Assembly: GCF_010993705.1 (NCBI RefSeq)
Contig: NZ_WOFO01000003.1
Location: forward strand, 641,733-705,732
DNA from: Cyclobacterium sp. SYSU L10401
GTDB taxonomy: Bacteria; Bacteroidota; Bacteroidia; Cytophagales; Cyclobacteriaceae
DNA length: 64,000 nucleotides
Direction of reading: 5' to 3'
Part shown: in pieces, positions 26,988 to 37,339 of the stretch
Layout: the number at the start of each line of letters is the position of its first letter
Position numbering within the stretch: the stretch's first letter is position 1
Notes under the pieces: generated by a model
What the model saw: the letters and a program-made list of their open reading frames with translations, nothing else
Told to the model about the DNA's origin: nothing
Database searches by the model: none
Position numbers and translations under genes: made by a program

Positions 26988-27014
26988 AGAGGCTCCGGAT
27001 GGAGCCTCTTTTTT
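26988..27014 (+). terminator. Terminator after the HemA-like gene
   Basis: Perfect stem AGAGGCTCC/GGAGCCTCT with loop GGAT and six T, about 75 bases past the stop codon. It insulates the his operon from upstream transcription. Confidence 0.95.
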
Positions 27015-27034
27015 GCGTTGGAAAGCAGCATATA

Positions 27035-27066
27035 TTTTGTATGTTAGAAATAGCTCACTAAATTTG
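27035..27066 (+). promoter_or_regulatory. Promoter of the his operon
   Basis: TTTTG (27035-27039), a 19-nt spacer, then TAAATTTG (27059-27066). Both boxes and the spacing fit the Bacteroidota vegetative promoter (TTTG, 19-21 nt, TAnnTTTG). Transcription would start a few bases before the leader peptide. Confidence 0.8.
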
Positions 27067-27073
27067 CCCTATC

Positions 27074-27169
27074 ATGATGACCAAAAAGAACAGATACACT
27101 AACATACTATTTTTACGTTTTTCAAATGCAGCCTGGCATCATGCAAACCATATGGTTACCGGAAAGTAG
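27074..27169 (+). CDS. Putative his operon leader peptide
   Basis: A 31-codon open frame starts with two ATGs (27074, 27077) only about 8 bases after the -7 box and ends at TAG 27167. Its C-terminal third, NAAWHHANHMVTGK, has three His codons within five residues (22, 23, 26), an unusual density for so short a peptide directly ahead of hisG. This is the layout of an attenuation leader: slow translation at His codons under histidine shortage would change folding of the following RNA. A weak hairpin follows at 27173-27192 (AAAATGC, CGAA loop, GCACTTTT with a bulged C) ending in T residues. The role is inferred. Confidence 0.6.
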   Translation: MMTKKNRYTNILFLRFSNAAWHHANHMVTGK

Positions 27170-27172
27170 CTC

Positions 27173-27192
27173 AAAATGCCGAAGCACTTTTT
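27173..27192 (+). promoter_or_regulatory. Possible weak attenuator hairpin
   Basis: AAAATGC-CGAA-GCACTTTT forms a short stem with one bulged C and a T-rich end, just after the leader peptide stop codon and 50 bases before hisG. The stem is weak, so the call is tentative. Confidence 0.3.
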
Positions 27193-27243
27193 CAATCAAA
27201 AAATACTACAATTTATTTAAAATCATATTGTACCTATCATTAC

Positions 27244-28104
27244 ATGGAAAATATCATCAGAATTGCTGTTCAAAAAAGCGGAAGGTTAAGTGAGGAATCA
27301 CTGAAGTTAATTAAAGAATGCGGCATTAAATTTTACAACGGAACAGGAAAATTAAAGTCTACTTCTACCAACTTCCCGATAGAATTTTTGTTTTTAAGAG
27401 ATGATGATATTCCGGGATATGTGGCAGATGGAGTGGCAGATTTGGGAATTGTCGGAGAAAATGAGGTAGTCGAAAAAAACAAGTCCATTGATGTGCTTAA
27501 AAAACTGGGTTTTTCCAAATGCCGCCTATCCCTGGCCATACCGAAAGGAGAAAACTATACGGGAATGAACTATTTTGAGGGAAAAAGCATCGCTACTTCC
27601 TATCCTAAAATATTGGGTGACTACCTGGAGTCTCAGAAAATTAAGGCCGAAATACATGAAATCAGTGGATCTGTAGAAATAGCCCCCAGTATTGGATTGG
27701 CAGAGGGTATCTGTGATATCGTCAGTTCCGGCTCCACCCTGATGATGAATGGCTTGAAAGAAGTAGAGGAGATTTTCCAATCTGAAGCAGTCCTGATTTG
27801 CCACAAGGGCATTTCGAATCTAAAGCAACAAACGGTTGAAAAACTGCTTTTTAGAATGGACGCTGTTCAAAAAGGCAAGAAGAACAAATATGTCCTTTTG
27901 AATGCTCCAAATGATTCATTGGATCGCATTGTCTCGCTGATACCCGGAATGAGAAGTCCTACCATATTGCCACTGGCAGAGCAAGGCTGGTCTTCGGTAC
28001 ATTCAGTCATCAGTGAAGACCAGTTTTGGGAAAACATAGAGGAATTAAGGGCCGCTGGTGCCCAGGGAATTTTGGTAGTGCCCATAGAAAAAATGGTGAT
28101 TTAA
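27244..28104 (+). CDS. hisG: ATP phosphoribosyltransferase, long form
   Basis: The 286-residue protein is the long HisG form: catalytic domain (IRIAVQKSGRLSEESLKLIKE near the start; PRPP-binding segment DIVSSGSTLMMNGL, about 159-172) plus a C-terminal regulatory ACT-like domain (about 210-286) that binds histidine for feedback inhibition. It joins ATP and PRPP, the first step of histidine synthesis. First gene of hisGDCB; a ~100-bp gap separates it from hisD. The start is the ATG at 27244. Confidence 0.96.
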   Translation: MENIIRIAVQKSGRLSEESLKLIKECGIKFYNGTGKLKSTSTNFPIEFLFLRDDDIPGYVADGVADLGIVGENEVVEKNKSIDVLKKLGFSKCRLSLAIPKGENYTGMNYFEGKSIATSYPKILGDYLESQKIKAEIHEISGSVEIAPSIGLAEGICDIVSSGSTLMMNGLKEVEEIFQSEAVLICHKGISNLKQQTVEKLLFRMDAVQKGKKNKYVLLNAPNDSLDRIVSLIPGMRSPTILPLAEQGWSSVHSVISEDQFWENIEELRAAGAQGILVVPIEKMVI

Positions 28105-28206
28105 ACGCATTTTCAACAAGTGCAAACTACCTGTTGCAGCTTTACTGGTCAAAACTGAATATAAAATTTCCTGTAATTATCAGGGCTCAATTAAATACGA
28201 TATAAC

Positions 28207-29499
28207 ATGAAAATCCTGGTGAATCCTGACATCCATACCTGGAGCAAAGAACTGGCCAGGCCGGTTCAGAAAATGAAGGATATCGAAAAGATCGTCAAAC
28301 CGATCATGAAGAAAGTAAAGCGTCAGGGCGATAAGGCTTTGAGGAAGTTTGCTTTGGAATATGACCATGTTGAAATTGAACAGTTATTGGTAACTCAGGA
28401 GGCCCTGGATAAAGCCGGCCAAAAAATCGATACCCGGCTAAAAGAAGCCATACAGACCGCCAAAATAAACATAGAGAAATTTCATAAACTGCAGGAAGCC
28501 CCTCCCCTAAGCACCGAAATCATGGATGGCGTTACCTGCATGAGAAGAAGTGTGCCCATCCAGAAAGTAGGACTCTATATTCCGGGTGGTACCGCACCCC
28601 TGTTTTCCACCGTATTGATGTTGGGTATTCCAGCTAAATTAGCTGGTTGTCAGGAGATTGTTTTATGCACTCCTCCGGATACCAAAGGAGAAATACATCC
28701 CGCCATTTTATTTACTGCCAAAATGGTAGGTATTGATAAAATTGTTAAAGCCGGAGGTGCACAAGCCATCGCTGCCATGACCTATGGTACGGATTCGGTG
28801 CCAAAGGTCGACAAAATATTCGGTCCTGGTAACCAGTATGTTACTGCGGCCAAACAGTTGGCTACCAAGCAAGGCGTGGCCATAGATATGCCTGCCGGGC
28901 CTTCAGAAGTACTGGTATATGCTGACGAAACGGCCATCCCAGAGTTTGTCGCTGCCGACCTGCTTTCCCAGGCAGAGCATGGGGTAGATAGTCAGGTGGT
29001 TTTGGTATGCCCCACGGAGAAATTTGTAAAAAAGGTAATCAAATCTGTTAACCTTCAATTGGAAAATCTTCCCCGGCAAAAAATTGCTAAAAAAGCCCTG
29101 GAAAACAGTGTAGCTGTGGTCATGTCGTCTACTGAAAAAGCCCTGGACCTGATCAATGCCTATGCCCCCGAACACCTGATCATTTCAGTAAAAGAGGAAG
29201 ATAAAGCCGTATCAGGTATAATTAACGCAGGATCTGTATTTATCGGCAATTATACGCCGGAATCAGCGGGAGACTATGCTTCAGGGACCAACCACACCCT
29301 ACCTACCAATGGGTATGCCAGGAGCTATTCCGGAGTATCCCTGGATAGTTTTGTCAAAAAGATCACCTACCAGAAAATCACTGCTGCGGGGATTAAAGCT
29401 TTGGGCCCAACCATCGAAATCATGGCGGAAAATGAAAACCTGCTGGCCCACAAAAATGCAGTAAGCATCCGATTACAGTACCTCTCCAAAAACAAATAA
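28207..29499 (+). CDS. hisD: Histidinol dehydrogenase
   Basis: The 430-residue protein shows the HisD signatures YIPGGTAPLFSTVLM, KAGGAQAIAAMTYGT, KIFGPGNQYVTAAK, DMPAGPSEVLV, LLSQAEHG with the catalytic Glu-His pair, and ASGTNHTLPTNGYAR. It oxidises histidinol to histidine in two NAD-dependent steps and needs zinc. Length is normal. Its stop is one base from the hisC start, typical of a tight operon. Confidence 0.97.
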   Translation: MKILVNPDIHTWSKELARPVQKMKDIEKIVKPIMKKVKRQGDKALRKFALEYDHVEIEQLLVTQEALDKAGQKIDTRLKEAIQTAKINIEKFHKLQEAPPLSTEIMDGVTCMRRSVPIQKVGLYIPGGTAPLFSTVLMLGIPAKLAGCQEIVLCTPPDTKGEIHPAILFTAKMVGIDKIVKAGGAQAIAAMTYGTDSVPKVDKIFGPGNQYVTAAKQLATKQGVAIDMPAGPSEVLVYADETAIPEFVAADLLSQAEHGVDSQVVLVCPTEKFVKKVIKSVNLQLENLPRQKIAKKALENSVAVVMSSTEKALDLINAYAPEHLIISVKEEDKAVSGIINAGSVFIGNYTPESAGDYASGTNHTLPTNGYARSYSGVSLDSFVKKITYQKITAAGIKALGPTIEIMAENENLLAHKNAVSIRLQYLSKNK

Positions 29500-29500
29500 C

Positions 29501-30568
29501 ATGGCGTTTGACCTTAAAAGCCTGTTAAGGCCACACATTGCGGCACTCAAACCATACTCCTCTGCCAGAGATGAATATACAGGCAAAGAAGGCATTTTTC
29601 TGGATGCCAATGAAAATCCTCTCGGTTCAATTACTCAGGATGCTTTCAATCGCTACCCGGATCCGTATCAAACAGCGCTGAAAGCCAGGTTATCCCAAAT
29701 TAAGCAAGTACCTGCGGACAGGATATTTATAGGAAATGGAAGCGATGAAGCCATTGATTTGCTCTTCCGGGCTTTCTGCAGGCCTGGAATTGACAATATA
29801 ATCATTCTCCCTCCTACCTATGGCATGTATGAAGTCAGTGCAGGGATTAATGATACCCGGGTGGTCAAGGTGCCTTTAAGCACTGATTTTCAGATGGAGG
29901 AAGAAAAAGTCCTTCAGGCTGTGGATGAGCATACCAAAATCATATTTATCTGCTCACCCAATAATCCCAGTGGGAATAAACTGAAAAGAGCATCCATCTA
30001 CCAAATCCTTCGGAGTTTCGATGGCCTGCTGGTGGTCGATGAAGCCTACATTGATTTTAGTGATGAACCCAGTTTTTCTCTGGAACTGGATCAGTTCCCA
30101 AACCTTTTGGTCTTGCAAACCTTATCCAAAGCATGGGGGCTGGCGGCTTTGAGACTGGGAATGGCCTTCGCTTCCCCAGAAATCATAGCCATACTCAATA
30201 AAATCAAGCCTCCCTACAATGTGAGCGGGCTTACCCAGCAAACGGTGCTGCAGGCCATGAACGATATGGATAAGCTGGATGGGATGGTACGGGAAATCCT
30301 GACCCAAAAAGAATCACTAGCAGAAGAATTAAATAGAATTCCGCTGGTGGAAAAGGTCTATCCCTCCCAGGCCAATTTCTTGTTGGTCAAAGTACCACAA
30401 GCCCGGAAGGTCTATCAGGAACTTATTGGTAGAAAAATAATAGTAAGAGACCGGTCACAAGTACAGCGATGTGATGATTGTTTGAGAATTACTGTAGGGA
30501 GTATGGACGAAAATAAGCGCATGCTGCAGGCCTTAAAAGAGGTTTTGGAATGTCAGGCAGGCTCCTAA
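29501..30568 (+). CDS. hisC: Histidinol-phosphate aminotransferase
   Basis: The 355-residue fold-type I PLP enzyme has LDANENPLG near the start, NGSDEAIDLL, SPNNPSGN, VVDEAYIDF, and the PLP lysine in LQTLSKAWGLAALRLG, followed by the phosphate-binding Arg. It converts imidazole-acetol phosphate to histidinol phosphate. Third gene of the his operon, 20 bases before hisB. Confidence 0.96.
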   Translation: MAFDLKSLLRPHIAALKPYSSARDEYTGKEGIFLDANENPLGSITQDAFNRYPDPYQTALKARLSQIKQVPADRIFIGNGSDEAIDLLFRAFCRPGIDNIIILPPTYGMYEVSAGINDTRVVKVPLSTDFQMEEEKVLQAVDEHTKIIFICSPNNPSGNKLKRASIYQILRSFDGLLVVDEAYIDFSDEPSFSLELDQFPNLLVLQTLSKAWGLAALRLGMAFASPEIIAILNKIKPPYNVSGLTQQTVLQAMNDMDKLDGMVREILTQKESLAEELNRIPLVEKVYPSQANFLLVKVPQARKVYQELIGRKIIVRDRSQVQRCDDCLRITVGSMDENKRMLQALKEVLECQAGS

Positions 30569-30588
30569 ATCCCTGAACCAAGAAAATT

Positions 30589-31689
30589 ATGAAAAGAAAG
30601 GTATTGTTTATTGATAGAGACGGCACCATCATCAAGGAGCCACCTACAGATTTTCAGGTGGATAGTCTTGAAAAATTGGAATTTATTCCCAGAGCCATTA
30701 CCAACCTGAGTAAGCTGTCGGAAGATGGGGATTTTGACCTGGTAATGGTCACCAATCAGGATGGTCTGGGCACGCCCTCTTTTCCAGAGGAAACCTTCTG
30801 GCCTGCCCAGTACAAGATGCTTAAAACCCTGGAACAGGAAGGAGTGGTATTCAAAGCCATTCACATCGATAAGACCTTTGAGCATGAAAAGGCACCCACT
30901 CGCAAACCCGGTATCGGCTTGCTTAAGGATTACCTGAATGGGGAGTATGATCTTGAAAACTCCTTCGTAATAGGCGATAGAAAGACAGACGTTCAGTTGG
31001 CGAAAAACCTGGGTACCCGTGCCATTTTTTTCGGAACAGAGGAAATGCAGGGAGCCGATTTATGTATCCATTCCTGGGATGGAATTTACAACTTTTTAAA
31101 ATTGCCTCCCAGAAAATCAAGTTTGAAAAGAAACACATCAGAAACAGAAATTTCCATTCACCTAAACCTCGATGGCTCCGGGAAAAGCGACATTCAGACC
31201 GGCATTCCTTTTTTTGACCACATGCTGGATCAATTGGCCCGGCATGGGAGCACAGATCTGGAAATAAAGGTAAACGGTGATTTACATATAGATGAGCACC
31301 ATACCATCGAGGACACAGGATTGGCCCTGGGTGAAGCATATCTAAAGGCTTTGGGAGATAAAAAAGGTATTTACAGATATGGTTTTCTATTACCCATGGA
31401 TGACTGCCTGGCCCAGGTAGCCGTTGACTTTGGAGGAAGACCCTGGCTGGTCTGGGAAGCCGATTTTAAACGGGAAAAAATTGGTGATATGCCCACAGAA
31501 ATGTTTTTTCACTTTTTCAAATCCTTCAGCGACACGGCAAAATGTAACCTGAACATCAAAGCAAGCGGAGAAAACGAGCACCATAAAATTGAAGCCATTT
31601 TCAAGGGCCTGGCAAGGGCCATCAAAATGGCGGTAAAAAAAGATCCCCATGGGCTTGACCAGTTGCCAAGTACCAAAGGAACACTGTGA
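30589..31689 (+). CDS. hisB: Bifunctional histidinol-phosphatase / imidazoleglycerol-phosphate dehydratase
   Basis: The 366-residue protein joins two enzymes. Residues 1-170 are a HAD phosphatase (FIDRDGTI with Asp9 nucleophile and Asp11; [11 protein letters not shown]; a zinc loop near [26 protein letters not shown]). Residues about 180-366 are IGP dehydratase, with metal-binding His motifs [20 protein letters not shown] and ENEHHKIEA. It carries out steps 7 and 9 of histidine synthesis. The fused form is known from Bacteroidota and enterobacteria. The other his genes (hisHAFI) are not in this window after it; a terminator closes the transcript. Confidence 0.97.
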   Translation: MKRKVLFIDRDGTIIKEPPTDFQVDSLEKLEFIPRAITNLSKLSEDGDFDLVMVTNQDGLGTPSFPEETFWPAQYKMLKTLEQEGVVFKAIHIDKTFEHEKAPTRKPGIGLLKDYLNGEYDLENSFVIGDRKTDVQLAKNLGTRAIFFGTEEMQGADLCIHSWDGIYNFLKLPPRKSSLKRNTSETEISIHLNLDGSGKSDIQTGIPFFDHMLDQLARHGSTDLEIKVNGDLHIDEHHTIEDTGLALGEAYLKALGDKKGIYRYGFLLPMDDCLAQVAVDFGGRPWLVWEADFKREKIGDMPTEMFFHFFKSFSDTAKCNLNIKASGENEHHKIEAIFKGLARAIKMAVKKDPHGLDQLPSTKGTL

Positions 31690-31693
31690 AACA

Positions 31694-31726
31694 AAAGGGC
31701 TATCCCGCCGTATTGGATAGCCCTTT
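31694..31726 (+). terminator. Terminator of the his operon
   Basis: Stem AAAGGGCTATCC/GGATAGCCCTTT with a 9-nt loop, 5 bases after the hisB stop, then an AT-rich tail. Confidence 0.92.
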
Positions 31727-32133
31727 ATTAAAAAATAGCTGTTTTTTCTACCTTATTGCATTTACTTTTTAACAATTCCTAAAGCGATATTCTTACGCTT
31801 ATCGTGGTAAATCAGGGAAGTTTCACATTGCCAGTTATTAACCTGGATTTGAGCTGATTTCTCCAAAAAAACCTTCAATTTCGTCACTGAGAAACCTTTT
31901 TCCTGATTGTGGGAGGAGTAAGAACCTGGTATTATCCCTATTTTGAAGATTCCCACGGCCTCCTCTGCTCAAACCCAGCCTATGGACGCACACTTTTTTT
32001 GAACATTTACAAGCTGAACTTCGGTTATTTATGAGATAACCTACGTCAGAATCCTAGCGATTGGATTGAAATGATAGGGAATTTTTGTAAAAAAAATATA
32101 AATCCAGTATATTTAAAACTAAATAGTTAATAT
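31727..32133. other. Gap with one doubtful minus-strand frame
   Basis: A minus-strand frame at 31956-31762 (64 codons from a GTG) ends SLIYHDKRKNIALGIVKK. It looks protein-like but matches no family I know and has a stop directly upstream, so it may be a remnant. The last 60 bases are AT-rich and probably contain the promoter of the TPR gene. Confidence 0.3.
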
Positions 32134-32946
32134 ATGAAATCTTCCTTTGCTCTTCCCTTCCTTTATGCTATGCTTTATTCCCTGCTTTTTAGCCAATGCA
32201 TAGGTAGCTTCAGGGATGCAGAAGCATTGTACCAAAACGGCAGGTACGAAGAGGCCATTGAGGAATTTAACAAGGTTTTGTTTGTAAGTGCAACGGACCT
32301 GAAGACCTTACATTTGAGAGCCCGGTCTTACGAGGAATTGCAGATGTATGATAAGGCAACCAAGGATTACCGCAGAATCCTCAGTCTGGATCCAACTTAT
32401 GCCCAGGCTTATGCAGGGATAGGAAAAATCGCCTGGGAAAAGGATGACATGAAGACTGCCGAAAAGAATTTTTTGCTGGCAGCCAGGCATGACCCCAAAG
32501 ATTATGACATCCTTATTTTCCTCTCCAGGGCCATGATCAAAAACGGGAGGTATAAAAGTGCAGTGGAATTCTTGGATGAAGCCATCGGGTTAAAACCTGA
32601 AGAGCCCATGCCTCACTATTATAAAGGAATTGCCATGGCCTATTCCGGAGATGGTTTGGGAGTAATTGTTTCCTTTAACAAATACCTGGAAATTGAACCC
32701 GATAACCTGAGTGCCCATTACAACCGGGGATTTGCCCTGATGAAACTGGGTTATAAGGAATGGGCCATTGAGGATTTTGATAAGGTGTTGGATGACAATC
32801 CGAAACATTATGAAGCCCTGGCCAGACGGGCTATTTGCCTTATGGACAAAAATCCCCGGCAGGCTTGCTTCGACTTAGAAACAGCCGCATTAAACGGCAA
32901 TTTACTTGCCAAATCAAATTTGCAACGTTGCAATGGCTACCAATGA
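32134..32946 (+). CDS. Exported tetratricopeptide-repeat protein
   Basis: The 270-residue protein has a signal segment (FALPFLYAMLYSLLFSQC; a Cys22 lipobox is possible but not ideal) and then about six TPR units, for example AEALYQNGRYEEAIEEFNKV and GFALMKLGYKEWAIEDFDKV. TPR arrays bind other proteins, so it probably serves as a scaffold or assembly factor in the periplasm or at the membrane. No enzyme domain is present and the partner is unknown. The start is the ATG at 32134. Confidence 0.85.
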   Translation: MKSSFALPFLYAMLYSLLFSQCIGSFRDAEALYQNGRYEEAIEEFNKVLFVSATDLKTLHLRARSYEELQMYDKATKDYRRILSLDPTYAQAYAGIGKIAWEKDDMKTAEKNFLLAARHDPKDYDILIFLSRAMIKNGRYKSAVEFLDEAIGLKPEEPMPHYYKGIAMAYSGDGLGVIVSFNKYLEIEPDNLSAHYNRGFALMKLGYKEWAIEDFDKVLDDNPKHYEALARRAICLMDKNPRQACFDLETAALNGNLLAKSNLQRCNGYQ

Positions 32947-33036
32947 GCGCAAGGATACATGAACTCATTTAATAATTTTTAACTGTATAAAAACCGTATT
33001 TCTTTCCGTTTTTCAGAAAAAAACGGTTATAAACCC

Positions 33037-33044
33037 TACTTTTG
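33037..33044 (+). promoter_or_regulatory. Likely -7 box for the GT2 gene
   Basis: TACTTTTG fits TAnnTTTG, 11 bases before the start codon; a matching -33 box is not obvious. Confidence 0.4.
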
Positions 33045-33055
33045 TTTTCTGAAAT

Positions 33056-33788
<733 letters not shown>

Positions 33789-33802
<14 letters not shown>

Positions 33803-35009
33803 TAGACTTTATTGGATTTACATTGCTGGTGATCATGGCTGGAATGAATAGCACCGCTGTAGTTATCAATAGAATCAAGACATTCAGGCCAATGATTACC
33901 GGCCAATTCCAAAATACTGGCACAAAGCTCATGTAATAATTCTCCGGATCAAGCTTGATCAATTGGGTTTGCTCCTGAATCCAGCCAAAACCCAATCCAA
34001 TGAGGTTGCCCAAAATCATGCCTCTGCCAATAATACGCACACCATTCCAAATAAAAATATTCCTTATTTGCCTGTTTTTCGCTCCCAATGCCTTTAATAA
34101 GCCTATCATGGGTGTTCGCTCCATGATCAGGATAAAAAGAATAGACACCATGTTAAAAGCAGCTACAAATAAAATGAGAGCTAAAAATACATACACATTG
34201 TTGTTCAGCAATTCCAACCAATCAAAAATCTGAATGAATTTATCGGTAACCTTTACCAGTCTTAAATCATAATCAATAAAGTCATACAGGGTTTCTTCGT
34301 AACCATCGATTTCCTTCGGGTCTTTCAAAAACACCTCAAATCCACCTACCTGGGATTCGTCCCAATCATTGAGTATGCGGATGACCTGAATATCTCCCAG
34401 TACAATTTTGTCGTCAAAATCTTCGAGAAAGGTCTCATACAGTCCAACCACCTCCATTCTTCTGAATCGTGGTGGGTCCTGGACAAAGTACATGGTAACC
34501 CTATCACCCACATCCAACAGCATTTTTCTGGCGATCCTGGTGCTGATAACGATTTCATTGGCCGCTGTTCCATTTTCATTGAACTGAATGAATCGGCCCT
34601 TAACAAGGGAAGACTTAAAAGAAAGAGAATCAAATCCAGGTCCCACTCCCTTCATCATGACTCCTTCCACCTCTTCCTCACCTTTGAGTAATCCCGGCTT
34701 GTTGGCATATACCTGCACATGGCGGATATTGTCAAGGCTATTGTAATTGGAATAAAAATTACTTTCCGTACTCGTCGGTGAATCGTCCAGGGATTGACTC
34801 ATGACAAAACGATTGACCTGATAATGCCCGGTAAAGGAAAAAACCTTATTGGATATCACCTCCTGAAATCCACCCAGTATCAGGAAGGAAATGATCATGA
34901 TGGAAAGGCCCAATGCGATGCTGGCTACTGCGATCCGATGAATGGTCCCGGTGAAACCTCCCGTCTTTTTAAAACTGATTCTTTTTGCAATGAAGTAGGA
35001 AAGGTTCAA
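33789..35009 (-). CDS. ABC transporter permease of the LolC/LolE (FtsX/MacB) type
   Basis: The 406-residue protein has one N-terminal membrane segment (IAVASIALGLSIMIISFLILG), a ~220-residue periplasmic MacB-like domain, and three C-terminal segments of the FtsX permease domain (VFLALILFVAAFNMVSILFI; NLIGLGFGW; VLILLITTAVLFIPAMI). The fold, length and start pattern (YFIAKRISFKKTGGFTGTI) fit LolC/E-like proteins that pull lipoproteins from the inner membrane for delivery to the outer membrane. No ATPase gene adjoins it, so LolD must be encoded elsewhere. Confidence 0.85.
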
Positions 35010-35047
35010 TGAAGTCGTTTATTTTGTTAACCGAAACGCAAATTAAT

Positions 35048-36265
35048 ATGAAGCTCCTAAAATTAATACTTATCCTGGCATTTTTGTTTGGAAACCTGAC
35101 ATTTTGCAAGCAAAGCTCAGAAAACCAGGCAAAAATAACCGGGCAAACAATGGATCATCCTCCTGCCACCGAAGCTGTCCCGGGGGCAGACCGCCCTGAA
35201 ATTTACCTGCCCAAATTGGCCAACAAACGGGTAGCCCTGGCGGTAAATCAAACCAGCGTCCTGACACAAAGTGACAACCTGCATTTGGTGGACTTTTTAC
35301 TTCAGGAAGGAATTACCGTCCAAAAGGTTTTTGTTCCGGAACATGGGTTCAGGGGAGATGCGGATGCAGGTGAAAAGGTCGAAAATCAGGTGGATCCGAA
35401 AACAGGAATACCCTTGGTTTCACTGTATGGAGATTCTAAAAAGCCCTCGGAATCTGCACTGGCAGATGTGGATATCGTCATCTTTGATATTCAGGATGTG
35501 GGTGTCAGGTTTTATACCTTCATCAGTACCCTGCATTACCTGATGGAAGCCTGCGCTGAGCAAGGTAAAGCATTGATGATCATGGACCGCCCCAACCCCA
35601 ATGGAGACTATGTTGATGGGCCGGTATTACAACCTGGCTATGAAAGTTTTGTGGGCATGCATCCCATTCCTGTGGTTCACGGTCTTACCGTGGGTGAACT
35701 GGCCAGGATGATCAATGGAGAAGGCTGGCTGAAAAACCAGGTAAAGGCCAATATTGACATCATACCAATTGACCAATGGCAGCACGCTAACCATTATACC
35801 TTACCCATCAAACCCTCACCCAACCTACCCAATGATGTGGCCATTCGTCTGTACCCATCTTTGTGCTTCTTTGAAGGGACAAATATAAGCCTGGGAAGAG
35901 GCACCCTTTTCCCGTTTCAGGTCTACGGCTATCCGGATCCAAAATTCGGAGACTTCACATTTACCCCTGTAAGCATTGAAGGAATGTCCAAAAATCCCCC
36001 TCAGCAGGATAAGCTTTGTTATGGAAAAGACCTGAGAAATGAACCGCTTACTCATCGGTTTACTTTGTCTCATTTATTGGAGGCATACAGAATAGCTGAC
36101 AGTGGACCCAATTTTTTCAATAACTTTTTCGATAAACTGGCAGGAACGGATCAACTGAGGAAAGCCATTCTCGATGGAGAAGATGAAGCCAGCATCAGGG
36201 AGTCCTGGGCAGAAGATTTGGAAGCGTATGGCGCAAAAAGAGCTAAGTATTTGATTTACGAATAA
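35048..36265 (+). CDS. DUF1343 / NamZ-type exo-beta-N-acetylmuramidase, lipoprotein
   Basis: The ATG at 35048 is preferred because it directly begins a lipoprotein signal (MKLLKLILILAFLFGNLTFC, Cys20); an in-frame ATG at 35009 would overlap the divergent permease start. The 405-residue protein has the DUF1343 motifs ALAVNQTSVL, FVPEHGFRGDADAGE, DIQDVGVRFYTFIST, MDRPNPNG and HGLTVGELA. Members (NamZ, GH171) release N-acetylmuramic acid from peptidoglycan fragments, feeding cell-wall recycling. fmt follows 6 bases later. Confidence 0.9.
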   Translation: MKLLKLILILAFLFGNLTFCKQSSENQAKITGQTMDHPPATEAVPGADRPEIYLPKLANKRVALAVNQTSVLTQSDNLHLVDFLLQEGITVQKVFVPEHGFRGDADAGEKVENQVDPKTGIPLVSLYGDSKKPSESALADVDIVIFDIQDVGVRFYTFISTLHYLMEACAEQGKALMIMDRPNPNGDYVDGPVLQPGYESFVGMHPIPVVHGLTVGELARMINGEGWLKNQVKANIDIIPIDQWQHANHYTLPIKPSPNLPNDVAIRLYPSLCFFEGTNISLGRGTLFPFQVYGYPDPKFGDFTFTPVSIEGMSKNPPQQDKLCYGKDLRNEPLTHRFTLSHLLEAYRIADSGPNFFNNFFDKLAGTDQLRKAILDGEDEASIRESWAEDLEAYGAKRAKYLIYE

Positions 36266-36271
36266 TGAACC

Positions 36272-37198
36272 ATGGATAAGCAGCTTAGGATAATATTTAT
36301 GGGCACTCCGGAATTTGCGGTAGCGCCGCTGGAAGCCCTGCTAAAGGAGGGCTGGCAGGTAGTGGCAGTTATTACAGCAGTAGACAAGCCCCAGGGACGG
36401 GGCCGAAAGCCCAGACCCTCACCCGTAAAAGAATGTGCCCTGCGACATGGAATTCCAGTCCTGCAGCCACCAAACCTTAAAAACAAAGAATTCCTGTCCG
36501 AATTAGCAACTTACCAGGCAGACTTGCAGGTGGTGGTTGCCTTTAGAATGCTTCCAGAAGTGGTCTGGTCCATGCCACCCAAAGGTACATTCAACCTGCA
36601 TGCCTCGCTTTTACCAGATTACAGAGGTGCCGCCCCCATCAACTGGGTGCTGATCAATGGGGAAACAAAAACAGGTGTCACCACCTTTTTTCTTCAGCAG
36701 GAGATCGATACCGGAAATATCCTTTTTCAGGAGGAGGAGCCCATTCATCCGGAAGATAATGCAGGTAGCCTTTACGAGAGGTTAATGCAAAGGGGGGCCA
36801 GGCTGGTAGTGAAAACAGTGGAAGCGATCGCCACTAATAATGTTCAGCCTAAAAAGCAAGATCACCACAACGCACTGCATCAGGCACCGAAGATTTTCAA
36901 GGAAACGTGTGAGATTGACTGGAGCCAACCTGCCATTGCTATTCATCACCTCGTCAGGGGGCTTTCTCCTTACCCCGGGGCCAGGTGTTTATTGAATGGC
37001 AAATCCTGTAAAGTATTCAAGACTGAGGTGCTACCCCAGGAGAAGACCGACTTAAAAGCCGGGGAATTCAAAACAGATAACAAAACATATATCCATTTTC
37101 AGACTGGAAAAGGAGTTTTGTCCCTTTTGGAAGTGCAACTTGAGGGAAAAAGAAAAATGGATGTGCAAGAATATTTACGGGGAAATCCACTTATTTAG
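36272..37198 (+). CDS. fmt: Methionyl-tRNA formyltransferase
   Basis: The 308-residue protein has FMGTPEFAVAPLEALL at the start, HASLLPDYRGAAPINW with the catalytic Asn/His region and THF-binding loop, the GVTTFFLQQEIDTGNIL segment, and a C-terminal tRNA-binding domain (about 205-308). It formylates Met-tRNA for translation initiation. The ATG at 36272 is just after the NamZ stop, suggesting one transcript. Confidence 0.96.
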   Translation: MDKQLRIIFMGTPEFAVAPLEALLKEGWQVVAVITAVDKPQGRGRKPRPSPVKECALRHGIPVLQPPNLKNKEFLSELATYQADLQVVVAFRMLPEVVWSMPPKGTFNLHASLLPDYRGAAPINWVLINGETKTGVTTFFLQQEIDTGNILFQEEEPIHPEDNAGSLYERLMQRGARLVVKTVEAIATNNVQPKKQDHHNALHQAPKIFKETCEIDWSQPAIAIHHLVRGLSPYPGARCLLNGKSCKVFKTEVLPQEKTDLKAGEFKTDNKTYIHFQTGKGVLSLLEVQLEGKRKMDVQEYLRGNPLI

Positions 37199-37339
37199 GG
37201 ACTTGTTCCCCTGAAGATCACCCATTACACCAAAACGCAAAAAACGATTCAAAAGGATATTCAATTTCAATTTGAATTTTTCCCGTTCTTTTTACCGGAT
37301 TGATTAAACCCAGCCGGTATTATCTGGTCTAAACACCTA

